Source of the DNA: JAATFS01 sp037145635 | Lineage (GTDB): Bacteria > Pseudomonadota > Gammaproteobacteria > Xanthomonadales > Xanthomonadaceae | Direction: 5' to 3' | NCBI GenBank assembly: GCA_037145635.1 | Contig: JBBCXB010000003.1 | Location: 372,001-436,000, forward strand | Length of the DNA stretch: 64,000 bases | The notes under the pieces: generated by a model | Told to the model about the DNA's origin: nothing | Databases searched by the model: none | Seen by the model: only the letters and a program-made list of their open reading frames with translations | Made by a program: the position numbers and the translations under genes | Part shown: positions 8,486-15,821 of the stretch, piece by piece | How positions within the stretch are numbered: the first letter of the stretch is position 1 | How the letters are laid out: every line of letters begins with the position of its first letter

Positions 8486-9361
8486 ATGAGCCTGCCCACC
8501 GCGACCGCCCCGGTCCTGCCCCGCCCGGGGCCTTCCGCCTCCGGCCCCGCCCTGCGCGACTTCGTAGCGCGCGCCCGGCGCCTGTTCGTGCTGACCGGGG
8601 CCGGCTGCAGCACCGATTCGGGCATTCCCGACTACCGCGACGCCGAGGGCGCATGGAAGCGGGTCCAGCCGGTGACCTTCCAGGCCTTCATGGGCGAGGC
8701 CGCCACCCGGCGGCGCTACTGGGCCCGCAGCCTGGTGGGTTGGCCGCGCTTCGGGCAGGCGCGGCCCAATGCCACCCATCGCGCGCTGGCGGCGCTGGAG
8801 GCGCAGGGCCGGACGGTACTGCTGCTGACCCAGAACGTGGACGGCCTGCACCAGGCCGCCGGCAGCCGGCAGGTGATCGACCTGCACGGCCGGCTGGACG
8901 AGGTGCGCTGCATGGCGTGCGAACGCCGCCTGCCGCGCGACGCCTTCCAGGCGCAGCTGGCCGCGTGCAACCCGGGCTGGCTGGCGCTGGACGCGGCGCA
9001 GGCCCCGGACGGCGATGCCGACCTGGAGGGCGTGGACTTCGAGCGCTTCGAGGTGCCGCCCTGCCCGCACTGCGGCGGGCTGCTCAAGCCGGACGTGGTG
9101 TTCTTCGGCGAGAACGTGCCGCGCGAGCGGGTGGCGCGCGCCTTCGACCACCTGCAGCAGGCCGATGCGGTGCTGGTGGTCGGCTCGTCGCTGATGGTGT
9201 ACTCGGGGTTCCGCTTCGTGCAGGCGGCCGCCCGCGCCGGGCTGCCGATCGCGGCGGTCACGCTCGGGCGGACCCGGGCCGACGACCTGCTCACGCTGAA
9301 GGTCGAGCAGTCGTGCGCGCAGGCGCTGGGCTTTCTGCTGGCGGACGCGCCGCCGGCCTGA
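8486..9361 (+). CDS. NAD-dependent protein deacylase of the sirtuin family
   Basis: A 291-residue sirtuin. The NAD site is clear: GAGCSTDSGIPDYR, then TQNVDGLHQAAG with its catalytic Asn/Asp, and DLHGRL with the catalytic His. Two cysteine pairs (CMACERR and CPHCGG) would bind structural zinc. The interval between the pairs is long, as in SIRT4-like class II enzymes. DVVFFGENVP and VVGSSLMVYSGFRFV complete the fold. The enzyme would remove acyl groups from lysines using NAD. The start at 8486 is preferred because the upstream extension overlaps the previous gene and adds no family sequence. Possibly co-transcribed with the gene at 8047. Confidence 0.9.
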   Translation: MSLPTATAPVLPRPGPSASGPALRDFVARARRLFVLTGAGCSTDSGIPDYRDAEGAWKRVQPVTFQAFMGEAATRRRYWARSLVGWPRFGQARPNATHRALAALEAQGRTVLLLTQNVDGLHQAAGSRQVIDLHGRLDEVRCMACERRLPRDAFQAQLAACNPGWLALDAAQAPDGDADLEGVDFERFEVPPCPHCGGLLKPDVVFFGENVPRERVARAFDHLQQADAVLVVGSSLMVYSGFRFVQAAARAGLPIAAVTLGRTRADDLLTLKVEQSCAQALGFLLADAPPA

Positions 9362-9465
9362 GCCCCGCCCGCGGCGGCGCGACGCAGTGATCCATGGCGA
9401 CCGGTTGTGCCGCGCGCCCGGGCGCAGTGCAATGCAGGGCTTCCCCGTATCGCCAGGAGTACCGC

Positions 9466-10563
9466 GTGAGCCAGCTGTTCAGTCCGATCCGGTTCGGCCC
9501 GCTGTCGCTGTCCAACCGCATCGTGGTCGCGCCGATGTGCCAGTACTCGGCCGAGGACGGCCGCGCCGGCGACTGGCACCGCATCCACCTGGGCACGCTG
9601 TCGCAGTCCGGCGCCGGGCTGCTGATCATCGAGGCCGCCGCGGTCAGCGCCGAGGGCCGCATCACCCACGCCGACCTGGGCCTGTACGACGACGCCACCG
9701 AGCAGGCGCTGGCGCAGGTGCTGGCCTCGGTACGGCGCTGGTCGCCGATGCCGGTCGCGATCCAGCTCGCCCATGCCGGGCGCAAGGCGTCCACCGAGGT
9801 GCCGTGGAAGGGCGGCGAGGCGATCGCGCCCGGGCATGCGCACGGCTGGCAGACCGTGGCGCCGTCGGCGCTGCCGTTCCGCGACGACCAGCCGGTGCCG
9901 CACGCGCTGGACCAGGCCGGCATCGACGCGGTCGTGCAGGCCTTTGCCGCGGCCGCGCGCCGCGTCGCGCGGCTGGGCCTGCAGGCGATCGAGCTGCATG
10001 CCGCGCACGGCTACCTGCTGCACCAGTTCCTGTCGCCGCTGAGCAACCGCCGCACGGACGGCTACGGCGGCTCGCTGGAGAACCGCATGCGGCTGACGCT
10101 GGAGGTGTTCGACGCGGTGCGCGCGGCGGTGGCCGACACGGTCGCGGTGGGCGTGCGCCTGTCCGCCACCGACTGGGTCGACGGCGGCTGGGACCTGGCG
10201 CAGAGCGTGGCGCTGTCGCGCGCGTTGGAAGCGCGCGGCGCGCACTACCTGCATGTCTCCAGCGGCGGCCTGGACCCGCGCCAGGCGATCCCGGTGGGTC
10301 CGGGCTACCAGGTGCCGCTGGCGATGGCGATCCGCGACGCGGTCGACCTCCCGGTGATCGCGGTCGGCCTGATCACCGAGCCGGCACAGGCCGAGGCGAT
10401 CGTCGCCGAGGGCCGGGCCGACGCGGTCGCGCTGGCGCGCGGGCTGCTCTACGACCCGCGCTGGCCCTGGCACGCGGCGGCCGCGCTCGGCGCGCAGGTG
10501 GCCCCGGCGCCGCAGTGCCTGCGCTGCGAACCGCATCAGGCGCGCGGGCTGTTCGGCGCCTGA
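9466..10563 (+). CDS. NADH:flavin oxidoreductase, XenA/YqjM-type old yellow enzyme
   Basis: A 365-residue FMN TIM-barrel enzyme, starting with GTG at 9466 behind an AGGAGT ribosome site. Class III old-yellow-enzyme marks are APMCQYSAEDG (the redox-sensing Cys near residue 25), AHAGRKAS, HAAHGYLLHQFLSP with the His pair that binds substrate, and the GGSLENR barrel motif. ALARGLLYDPRWPWHAA is the usual C-terminal FMN-phosphate region. It reduces activated C=C bonds or nitro groups with NAD(P)H; the physiological substrate is unknown. It appears monocistronic. Confidence 0.92.
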   Translation: MSQLFSPIRFGPLSLSNRIVVAPMCQYSAEDGRAGDWHRIHLGTLSQSGAGLLIIEAAAVSAEGRITHADLGLYDDATEQALAQVLASVRRWSPMPVAIQLAHAGRKASTEVPWKGGEAIAPGHAHGWQTVAPSALPFRDDQPVPHALDQAGIDAVVQAFAAAARRVARLGLQAIELHAAHGYLLHQFLSPLSNRRTDGYGGSLENRMRLTLEVFDAVRAAVADTVAVGVRLSATDWVDGGWDLAQSVALSRALEARGAHYLHVSSGGLDPRQAIPVGPGYQVPLAMAIRDAVDLPVIAVGLITEPAQAEAIVAEGRADAVALARGLLYDPRWPWHAAAALGAQVAPAPQCLRCEPHQARGLFGA

Positions 10564-10852
10564 TCCGGCCGCTGCCGGGCGAGGGCCCGCGATGACGGCG
10601 GGCTTGCGGCACCGGTCAGGTCGGCGCGTGGCGGGGACCGCGAGGCGGCGCCCACGCGCGCGCCGCTGCGTCCGGTCCCCGGCCGCGCGCATGCGCGGCA
10701 CCCCTTGAGCTGCGGCCGTCAAACTCGCTAAGGTGCGCGCTCCATATCGACCGCATTCGGTCCAGGGAGGATGCGATGCGTGACCTTGTTCGCCGCCGCG
10801 AGGTGGCGCTGCGCCGTGGCGCGGGGCCGTTGCCGCGCGCGGGCGCGCCGCG

Positions 10853-11245
10853 ATGAGCGAGCCGGCCCCGCTCGCCGGCGCGCCGGTCGGGCCCGAGCAT
10901 CCCGAACATCCGGACCACCGGCTGTTCGAGCAGATCCGCGAGGGCGTGCAGCGGCTCGACGCCGAGATCGGCAAGCCGCCGGACGCCAGCAGCGAGCGCA
11001 TGGTGGCGCGGCTGCTGCCGCTGGCCAAGCAGCATGGCTTCGACCAGATCGACCATGTGGTGCTGAGCCGCCACCTCGGCGAGGTCGGCGAGAACGTGTT
11101 CCTGGTGCGCGGCGACCTCGGCGACCCGGCGCACCTGCGTGCGCACGTCGGCACCCAGGAGGCGATCGACACGCCGGTGGCCGATTCGCTGGCGCAGCTG
11201 CACGAGGTCAACCGCCGGTTGATGCTGCGCCTGCCGCCGCGCTGA
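10853..11245 (+). CDS. stand-alone XVIPCD protein, candidate X-T4SS substrate
   Basis: A 130-residue protein that is almost entirely an XVIPCD, the C-terminal domain by which antibacterial effectors of the Xanthomonas type IV secretion system bind VirD4. The landmarks are in order: HPEHPDHRLFEQIREGV, LDAEIGK, SSERMVARLL, QIDHVVLS, GENVFLVRGD, DPAHLRAHV, then the TPVADSL end motif. Known effectors place a toxin domain before this domain. Here only about 13 residues precede it and the upstream frame has a stop at 10781-10783, so no toxin domain is attached. No immunity-type lipoprotein lies next to it. It may be an effector remnant, a secreted co-factor or an adaptor. Confidence 0.75.
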   Translation: MSEPAPLAGAPVGPEHPEHPDHRLFEQIREGVQRLDAEIGKPPDASSERMVARLLPLAKQHGFDQIDHVVLSRHLGEVGENVFLVRGDLGDPAHLRAHVGTQEAIDTPVADSLAQLHEVNRRLMLRLPPR

Positions 11246-11427
11246 GCCGGGCGCGCCGCGGCGCCTGCGCGGTCATCGCGGTCGGCGGCCGTGGCCGCGC
11301 GCCGGGGAGGGCGGCGCGACGTCGGCCGCAGTCGCAGGCATGCCATGGGCGCGCGCGTGGCCGCGGCGAAAGGTTACGCAGGAAAGCACCGGCCGCCGAC
11401 GCCGGCGCTTTCGCTATGATCGTGCGG

Positions 11428-12279
11428 ATGCGCCCCGACTACATCCTCACCCTGTCCTGCCCCGACCGCACCGGCATCGTCTACCGCGTCAGCGGCCTGC
11501 TGTTCGACCTGGGCTGCAACATCCTCGATGCCCAGCAGTTCGGCGACGAGGAGAGCGGCCGTTTCTTCCTGCGCGTGCACTTCGACCGCCCGGCGGAGAC
11601 CGCGGCGGCGACGCTGGAGCAGCGTTTCGCCGACCTGGCGGCCGACTACGCGATGGCGTGGCAGCTGCACGACGCGCGCCGGCGCGCGCGCCTGCTGGTG
11701 CTGGTCAGCAAGCAGGGCCACTGCCTCAACGACCTGCTGTTCCGCGCACACAGCCGCCAGCTGCGCGTGGACATCGCCGCGGTGGCCTCCAACCACGACG
11801 ACTTCGCCGCGCTGGCCGGCTCCTACGGCGTGCCGTTCCACCACCTGCCGGTGGATGCCGACCGCCGCGCCGCGCAGGAGGCGCAGCTGCTGGCGCTGGT
11901 GGAGCGCGAGCGCATCGATCTGGTGGTGCTGGCGCGCTACATGCAGATCCTGTCGCCGGACCTGTGCCAGGCGCTGGCCGGCCGCGCGATCAACATCCAC
12001 CACAGCTTCCTGCCCAGCTTCAAGGGCGCGCAGCCGTACCATCAGGCGCACGCGCGCGGGGTCAAGATCATCGGCGCCACCGCGCACTACGTCACCTCCG
12101 ACCTGGACGAGGGCCCGATCATCGAGCAGGACGTGGCGCGCGTGGACCACGCCATGACCCCGCGCGACCTGGTGCGCCTGGGCAGCGACACCGAATCGCA
12201 GGTGCTCGCGCGCGCGGTGCGCCGCCACGTCGAGCACCGCATCCTGCTCAATGGGCACCGCACGGTGGTATTTCGCTGA
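11428..12279 (+). CDS. purU: formyltetrahydrofolate deformylase
   Basis: About 283 residues. PurU hydrolyses 10-formyl-THF to formate and THF, balancing one-carbon pools and supplying formate to PurT. The N-terminal 85 residues are an ACT domain (YILTLSCPDRTGIVYRVSGLLFD). The C-terminal domain is formyltransferase-like, with INIHHSFLPSFKGA carrying the catalytic Asn and His and HYVTSDLDEGPIIEQ carrying the catalytic Asp. An in-frame ATG at 11416 would add four residues and cannot be excluded. A strong inverted repeat directly downstream could end transcription. Confidence 0.94.
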   Translation: MRPDYILTLSCPDRTGIVYRVSGLLFDLGCNILDAQQFGDEESGRFFLRVHFDRPAETAAATLEQRFADLAADYAMAWQLHDARRRARLLVLVSKQGHCLNDLLFRAHSRQLRVDIAAVASNHDDFAALAGSYGVPFHHLPVDADRRAAQEAQLLALVERERIDLVVLARYMQILSPDLCQALAGRAINIHHSFLPSFKGAQPYHQAHARGVKIIGATAHYVTSDLDEGPIIEQDVARVDHAMTPRDLVRLGSDTESQVLARAVRRHVEHRILLNGHRTVVFR

Positions 12280-12284
12280 GGGGG

Positions 12285-12368
12285 GAATGGGGAGTCGGGA
12301 ATCGGGAATCGGAAAAGCAACAGCTCATGCCCGCGCTTTTCCCATTCCCCATTCCCGACTCCCCATTC
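12285..12368. repeat. 33-bp near-perfect inverted repeat built of GGGAATC-type heptamers, likely bidirectional terminator
   Basis: The left arm 12285-12317 and right arm 12336-12368 are complementary at 31 of 33 positions, around an 18-base loop. Each arm is made of repeated 7-mers (GGGAATC/GGGAATG and relatives), a G-rich repeat type common between genes in Xanthomonas. It sits exactly between the convergent purU and response-regulator genes, and the right arm overlaps the regulator stop codon. A transcript from either side would fold into a long hairpin, so it probably terminates both. Confidence 0.75.
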
Positions 12369-13044
12369 ACGGCTCAAAGCGATACCCCACCCCATAGACC
12401 GAGCGCACCCAGTCCTCGCCGCCGGCGTCGGCGAGCTTGCGGCGCAGGTTCTTGACGTGGCTGTCGACGGTGCGGTCGGTGACGATGCGGTGGTCGGCGT
12501 ACAGGCGGTCCATCAGCTGCTCGCGCGAATACACGCGCCCGGGCGCGGCGGCCAGGGTGCGCAGCAGGCGGAACTCCACCTGGGTCAGTTCGAGATCGTG
12601 GCCGTGCACGCTGGCGCGGCAGGCGTCCTCGTCGATCGCCAGGCCGGCGGCCGGCGCGGCGCCGGGGGCGTGCCGATGGCGGCGCAGCACCGCGTGCACC
12701 CGCGCCACCACCTCGCGCGGGCTGAACGGCTTGCAGATGTAGTCGTCGGCCCCGATCTCCAGGCCGAGCAGGCGGTCGATCTCCTCTACGCGCGCGGTGA
12801 CCATGATCACCGGCACCGCGCTGGTCGTGCGCAGTTCGCGGCAGATCTCCAGGCCGTCGCGATGCGGCAGCATCAGGTCCAGCAGCACCAGGTCCGGCCG
12901 TTGCGCGGCGATGGCGTCCAGCGCCAGCGCGCCGTCGGCGATCCAGGCCTGGGAGTAGCCGGCCGCCTGCAGGTATTCGCCCATCACCGCGGCCAGCCGC
13001 GGCTCGTCCTCGACGATCAGGACATGGCCCGCCGCCGCGATCAT
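12367..13044 (-). CDS. OmpR-family response regulator, BaeR/SmeR-like
   Basis: A 225-residue response regulator. The receiver domain covers residues 1-120, with the phosphate-accepting Asp in DLVLLDLMLPHRDG, an acidic EDEP near the start, and the Lys in YICKPFSPRE. A winged-helix DNA-binding domain covers 130-225 (LTQVEFRLLRTLA, then VDSHVKNLRRKL and VYGVGYRFEP). Its start codon overlaps the kinase stop codon by 4 bp, so translation is coupled. The pair is divergent from an RND pump operon, as smeSR and smeABC are in Stenotrophomonas, and probably regulates it. Confidence 0.92.
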   Translation of the reverse strand: MIAAAGHVLIVEDEPRLAAVMGEYLQAAGYSQAWIADGALALDAIAAQRPDLVLLDLMLPHRDGLEICRELRTTSAVPVIMVTARVEEIDRLLGLEIGADDYICKPFSPREVVARVHAVLRRHRHAPGAAPAAGLAIDEDACRASVHGHDLELTQVEFRLLRTLAAAPGRVYSREQLMDRLYADHRIVTDRTVDSHVKNLRRKLADAGGEDWVRSVYGVGYRFEP

Positions 13045-14423
13045 GGGGCCTCCAGCGCGGGCAGTTGCAGCACCAGGCGCAGGCCGCCGAGCGGCGAGGC
13101 CTGGGCCTCGATGCGGCCGTCGTGGGCCTCCACGATGTTGCGGCTGATCGCCAGGCCCAGGCCGCTGCCGCCGCTGGCGCGGTTGCGCGAGGCCTCGGTG
13201 CGGTAGAAGCGCTCGAACAGCCGCTCGCGCTTGTCCGCGTCCACGCCCGGCGCGCTGTCCTCGATCACCACCCGCAGCTGCGGCCCGTGGCGCTCGGCGC
13301 AGACCTCGACCCGGCCGCCGGCATCGGTGTAGCGCAGCGCGTTCTCCAGCAGGTTGGCGAACAGCTGCTGCAGGCGCCGCTCGTCGGCGTTGACCCGCAG
13401 CGGACCGGCGGCGATGCGTGCGTGCAGCGCCAGCCCGGCCGCGGCGAAGCGCGCGCGCATGCCGGCCAGCGTGGTGTCCAGCACCACCGCCAGGTCGATC
13501 GGCGCGCGGCGGTAGGCCAGCGCGCCGACATCGGTCAGCGACAGGTCGTGCAGGTCCTCGATCAGCTTGCCGAGCTGGCCGACCTGCTGGTGCAGCGAGG
13601 CCATCGAGGCGGCGGTCAGCGGGCGGATACCGTCCTGCAGCGCCTCCAGCTCGGCGCGCAGCACCGCCAGCGGGGTGCGCAGCTCGTGCGAGATGTCGGC
13701 CATGAAGTGGCGGCGCGCGCGCTCGTTGTGCTCCAGGGCCTGCGCCAGCTGGTTGAAGTCGCGCGCCAGCTGGCCGAGCTCGTCGCGGGTGCCGGCCTCG
13801 ATGCGGATGGCGTAGTCGCCCGCGGCCAGGTGGTGGGTGGCCGCGGTGAGCCCGCGCAGGCGCCGCAGCAGCGCCCGCGACAGCAGCCAGCCGAGCAGCG
13901 CGGCGACCAGCACCGAGGCGATGCCGATCATCCACCAGGCGCGCAGCTGGGCCTGGTAGAAGCGTGCGTCGGCGGCGGCCAGCGCCTTCTGGAACGGCAG
14001 CATCGCCATCCAGCCCACGGTCTGCCCGCGGACCACCACCGGGCGCAGGATCGCGCTGCGGTCGGCATCGGGATTGCCGATCACCACCTGGTAGTCGCGG
14101 TCCAGCAGCGCGAAGCGCGGCACCGCGCCGGTCTGGTCGGAGATGGGGGGCGCGTGGCGCGGCCGGTCCAGGCGCTGTTCCGGGCGCATCAGCAGGAACC
14201 ACGCCTCGGGGTTGTCGCGCACGAAGTCCCAGCTGCCCTGCCGCGCGTAGGCGGCGCGCACGCGCGGCAGCACCTCCTGCATGCGCTCCACGCCCTGCTC
14301 GTTGAGATAGTCCAGGAAGGTGCGCTGCAGCAGCAGCTGCGCGGCGACGCCGTTGACCAGCAGCACCGTGGCGCAGGCGGCCAGGATGGCCAGGAACAGC
14401 TTGGCGGTGATGCCCAGTCTCAT
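13041..14423 (-). CDS. sensor histidine kinase, BaeS/SmeS-like
   Basis: A 460-residue membrane kinase. One helix lies at residues 8-30 (LFLAILAACATVLLVNGVAA) and a second at about 160-185, enclosing a 130-residue periplasmic sensor. HAMP follows at 185-235. The phospho-acceptor is His in FMADISHELRTPLAVL. The ATPase domain has FANLLENALRY (N box), DSAPGVD and GSGLGLAIS (G boxes). In BaeS-type systems the signal is envelope stress or toxic compounds. It is the first gene of a two-gene operon with the response regulator. The promoter lies between 14424 and 14576, shared with the divergent pump. Confidence 0.92.
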   Translation of the reverse strand: MRLGITAKLFLAILAACATVLLVNGVAAQLLLQRTFLDYLNEQGVERMQEVLPRVRAAYARQGSWDFVRDNPEAWFLLMRPEQRLDRPRHAPPISDQTGAVPRFALLDRDYQVVIGNPDADRSAILRPVVVRGQTVGWMAMLPFQKALAAADARFYQAQLRAWWMIGIASVLVAALLGWLLSRALLRRLRGLTAATHHLAAGDYAIRIEAGTRDELGQLARDFNQLAQALEHNERARRHFMADISHELRTPLAVLRAELEALQDGIRPLTAASMASLHQQVGQLGKLIEDLHDLSLTDVGALAYRRAPIDLAVVLDTTLAGMRARFAAAGLALHARIAAGPLRVNADERRLQQLFANLLENALRYTDAGGRVEVCAERHGPQLRVVIEDSAPGVDADKRERLFERFYRTEASRNRASGGSGLGLAISRNIVEAHDGRIEAQASPLGGLRLVLQLPALEAP

Positions 14424-14576
14424 CGGATCGGATCGGTACGGGGGGAGGACGCGCCCTATTAGCCGGGTCGCCCCGGGCGAAAGCAAGCGCGCCGGCCGGA
14501 TCCGCCGCAATCTCCAAATTTGCTGCACATTCGCGCCGTAGGGTGGCCAGGTTCCGGTAAACCGCGAGTCCCCCGC

Positions 14577-15812
14577 ATGTGCCCCGCCGCCCCTGTTGTG
14601 TCGCCGTCCTCCTCCCCGCGCTGGCTGCTGGCCGCGGCGCTCGCGCTCGGGCTGGCCGCCTGTTCCGACCCGCCGGCGGCCCGCCCCGGCCCGGCCGAGG
14701 TCGGCGTGCAGACGGTGGCCGCGCAGCGCCTGGCGATGGACCAGAGCCTGCCGGGGCGCACCGTGGCCTACCTGACCTCGGACGTGCGCCCGCAGGTCGG
14801 CGGCATCGTCCGCGCGCGGCTGTTCACCGAAGGCGAGGAAGTGAAGGCGGGGCAGGCGCTCTACCAGATCGAGCCGGCCGCCTTCCAGGCCGCCTACGAC
14901 AGCGCCCGCGGCGACCTGGCGCAGGCCGAGGCCGCGGTGCTCTCGGCGCGGCCCAAGGCCGAGCGCTACCGCACCCTGGTGGCGATGGACGCGGTCAGCC
15001 GGCAGGACGGCGACGACGCCCAGGCCACCCTCAAGCAGGACGAGGCGGCGGTGGTGGCGGCCCAGGCCGCGCTGCAGACCGCGCGCATCAACCTCGACTT
15101 CACCCGCGTCACCGCACCCATCTCCGGGCGCATCGGCACCTCGGCCTATACCCCGGGCGCGCTGGTCACCGCCGGCCAGGATACCGCGCTGGCCACCATC
15201 CAGCAGCTGGACCCGATCTACATCGATGTCACCCAGACCAGTGCGCAGCTGCTGAAGCTGCGCAAGCAGATCGACAGCGGCGCGTTGAAGGCGGTGGACG
15301 GCAAGGCCGTGGTCAAGGTCACGCTGGAGGACGGCAGCGTCTACGCCCACACCGGCACGCTGGAGTTCGTCGGCACCTCGGTGGACACCGGCACCGGCAA
15401 CGTGACCCTGCGCGCGGTGGTGCCCAATCCCGAGCGCCTGCTGCTGCCCGGGACCTACGTGAGCGCGGTGCTGCCGATGGCGGTCGACGAGGCGGCGATC
15501 CTGGTGCCGCAGACCGCGGTGTCGCGCAACACCAAGGGCGAGGCCACGGTGCTGGTGGTCGGCGACGACGGCAAGGTCGCCCAGCGCGTAGTGCAGGCCG
15601 GCGACGCGGTCAAGGACCAGTGGGTGATCAACGGCGGGCTGAAGGCCGGCGAGAAGCTCATCGTCGAGGGCGGCAGCAAGGTCGCCGTCGGCGACGTGGT
15701 CAAGGCCGTGCCGGCGAAGGCCGCGGCTGCCGCACCGGCCGCCACCGCGGGCGGCACCGCCACGGCCACCTCCACCGGCGCCGCCGCGGCCTCCGCCGCG
15801 CCGGCACGCTGA
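14577..15812 (+). CDS. RND efflux pump periplasmic adaptor lipoprotein (AcrA/SmeA type)
   Basis: A 411-residue membrane-fusion protein. The N-terminus ends in a lipobox (LGLAAC), so it should be anchored to the inner membrane by lipid. The barrel-sandwich halves are VRPQVGGIVRARLF with EVKAGQALYQIEP and TAPISGRIGTSAYTPG; a coiled-coil hairpin lies between them at about 100-165. The tail is Ala/Thr-rich and low complexity. ATG 14577 is chosen because an upstream in-frame ATG at 14520 would precede the signal peptide with unrelated sequence. First gene of a three-gene pump operon, 9 bp before the permease. Confidence 0.94.
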   Translation: MCPAAPVVSPSSSPRWLLAAALALGLAACSDPPAARPGPAEVGVQTVAAQRLAMDQSLPGRTVAYLTSDVRPQVGGIVRARLFTEGEEVKAGQALYQIEPAAFQAAYDSARGDLAQAEAAVLSARPKAERYRTLVAMDAVSRQDGDDAQATLKQDEAAVVAAQAALQTARINLDFTRVTAPISGRIGTSAYTPGALVTAGQDTALATIQQLDPIYIDVTQTSAQLLKLRKQIDSGALKAVDGKAVVKVTLEDGSVYAHTGTLEFVGTSVDTGTGNVTLRAVVPNPERLLLPGTYVSAVLPMAVDEAAILVPQTAVSRNTKGEATVLVVGDDGKVAQRVVQAGDAVKDQWVINGGLKAGEKLIVEGGSKVAVGDVVKAVPAKAAAAAPAATAGGTATATSTGAAAASAAPAR

Positions 15813-15821
15813 GGCGCCGCC

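Noticed and set aside
10771..11427. N-terminal extension of purU back to 10771
   Set aside because: It reads through the XVIPCD gene in another frame and is Arg/Ala-rich; PurU begins at the ACT domain.
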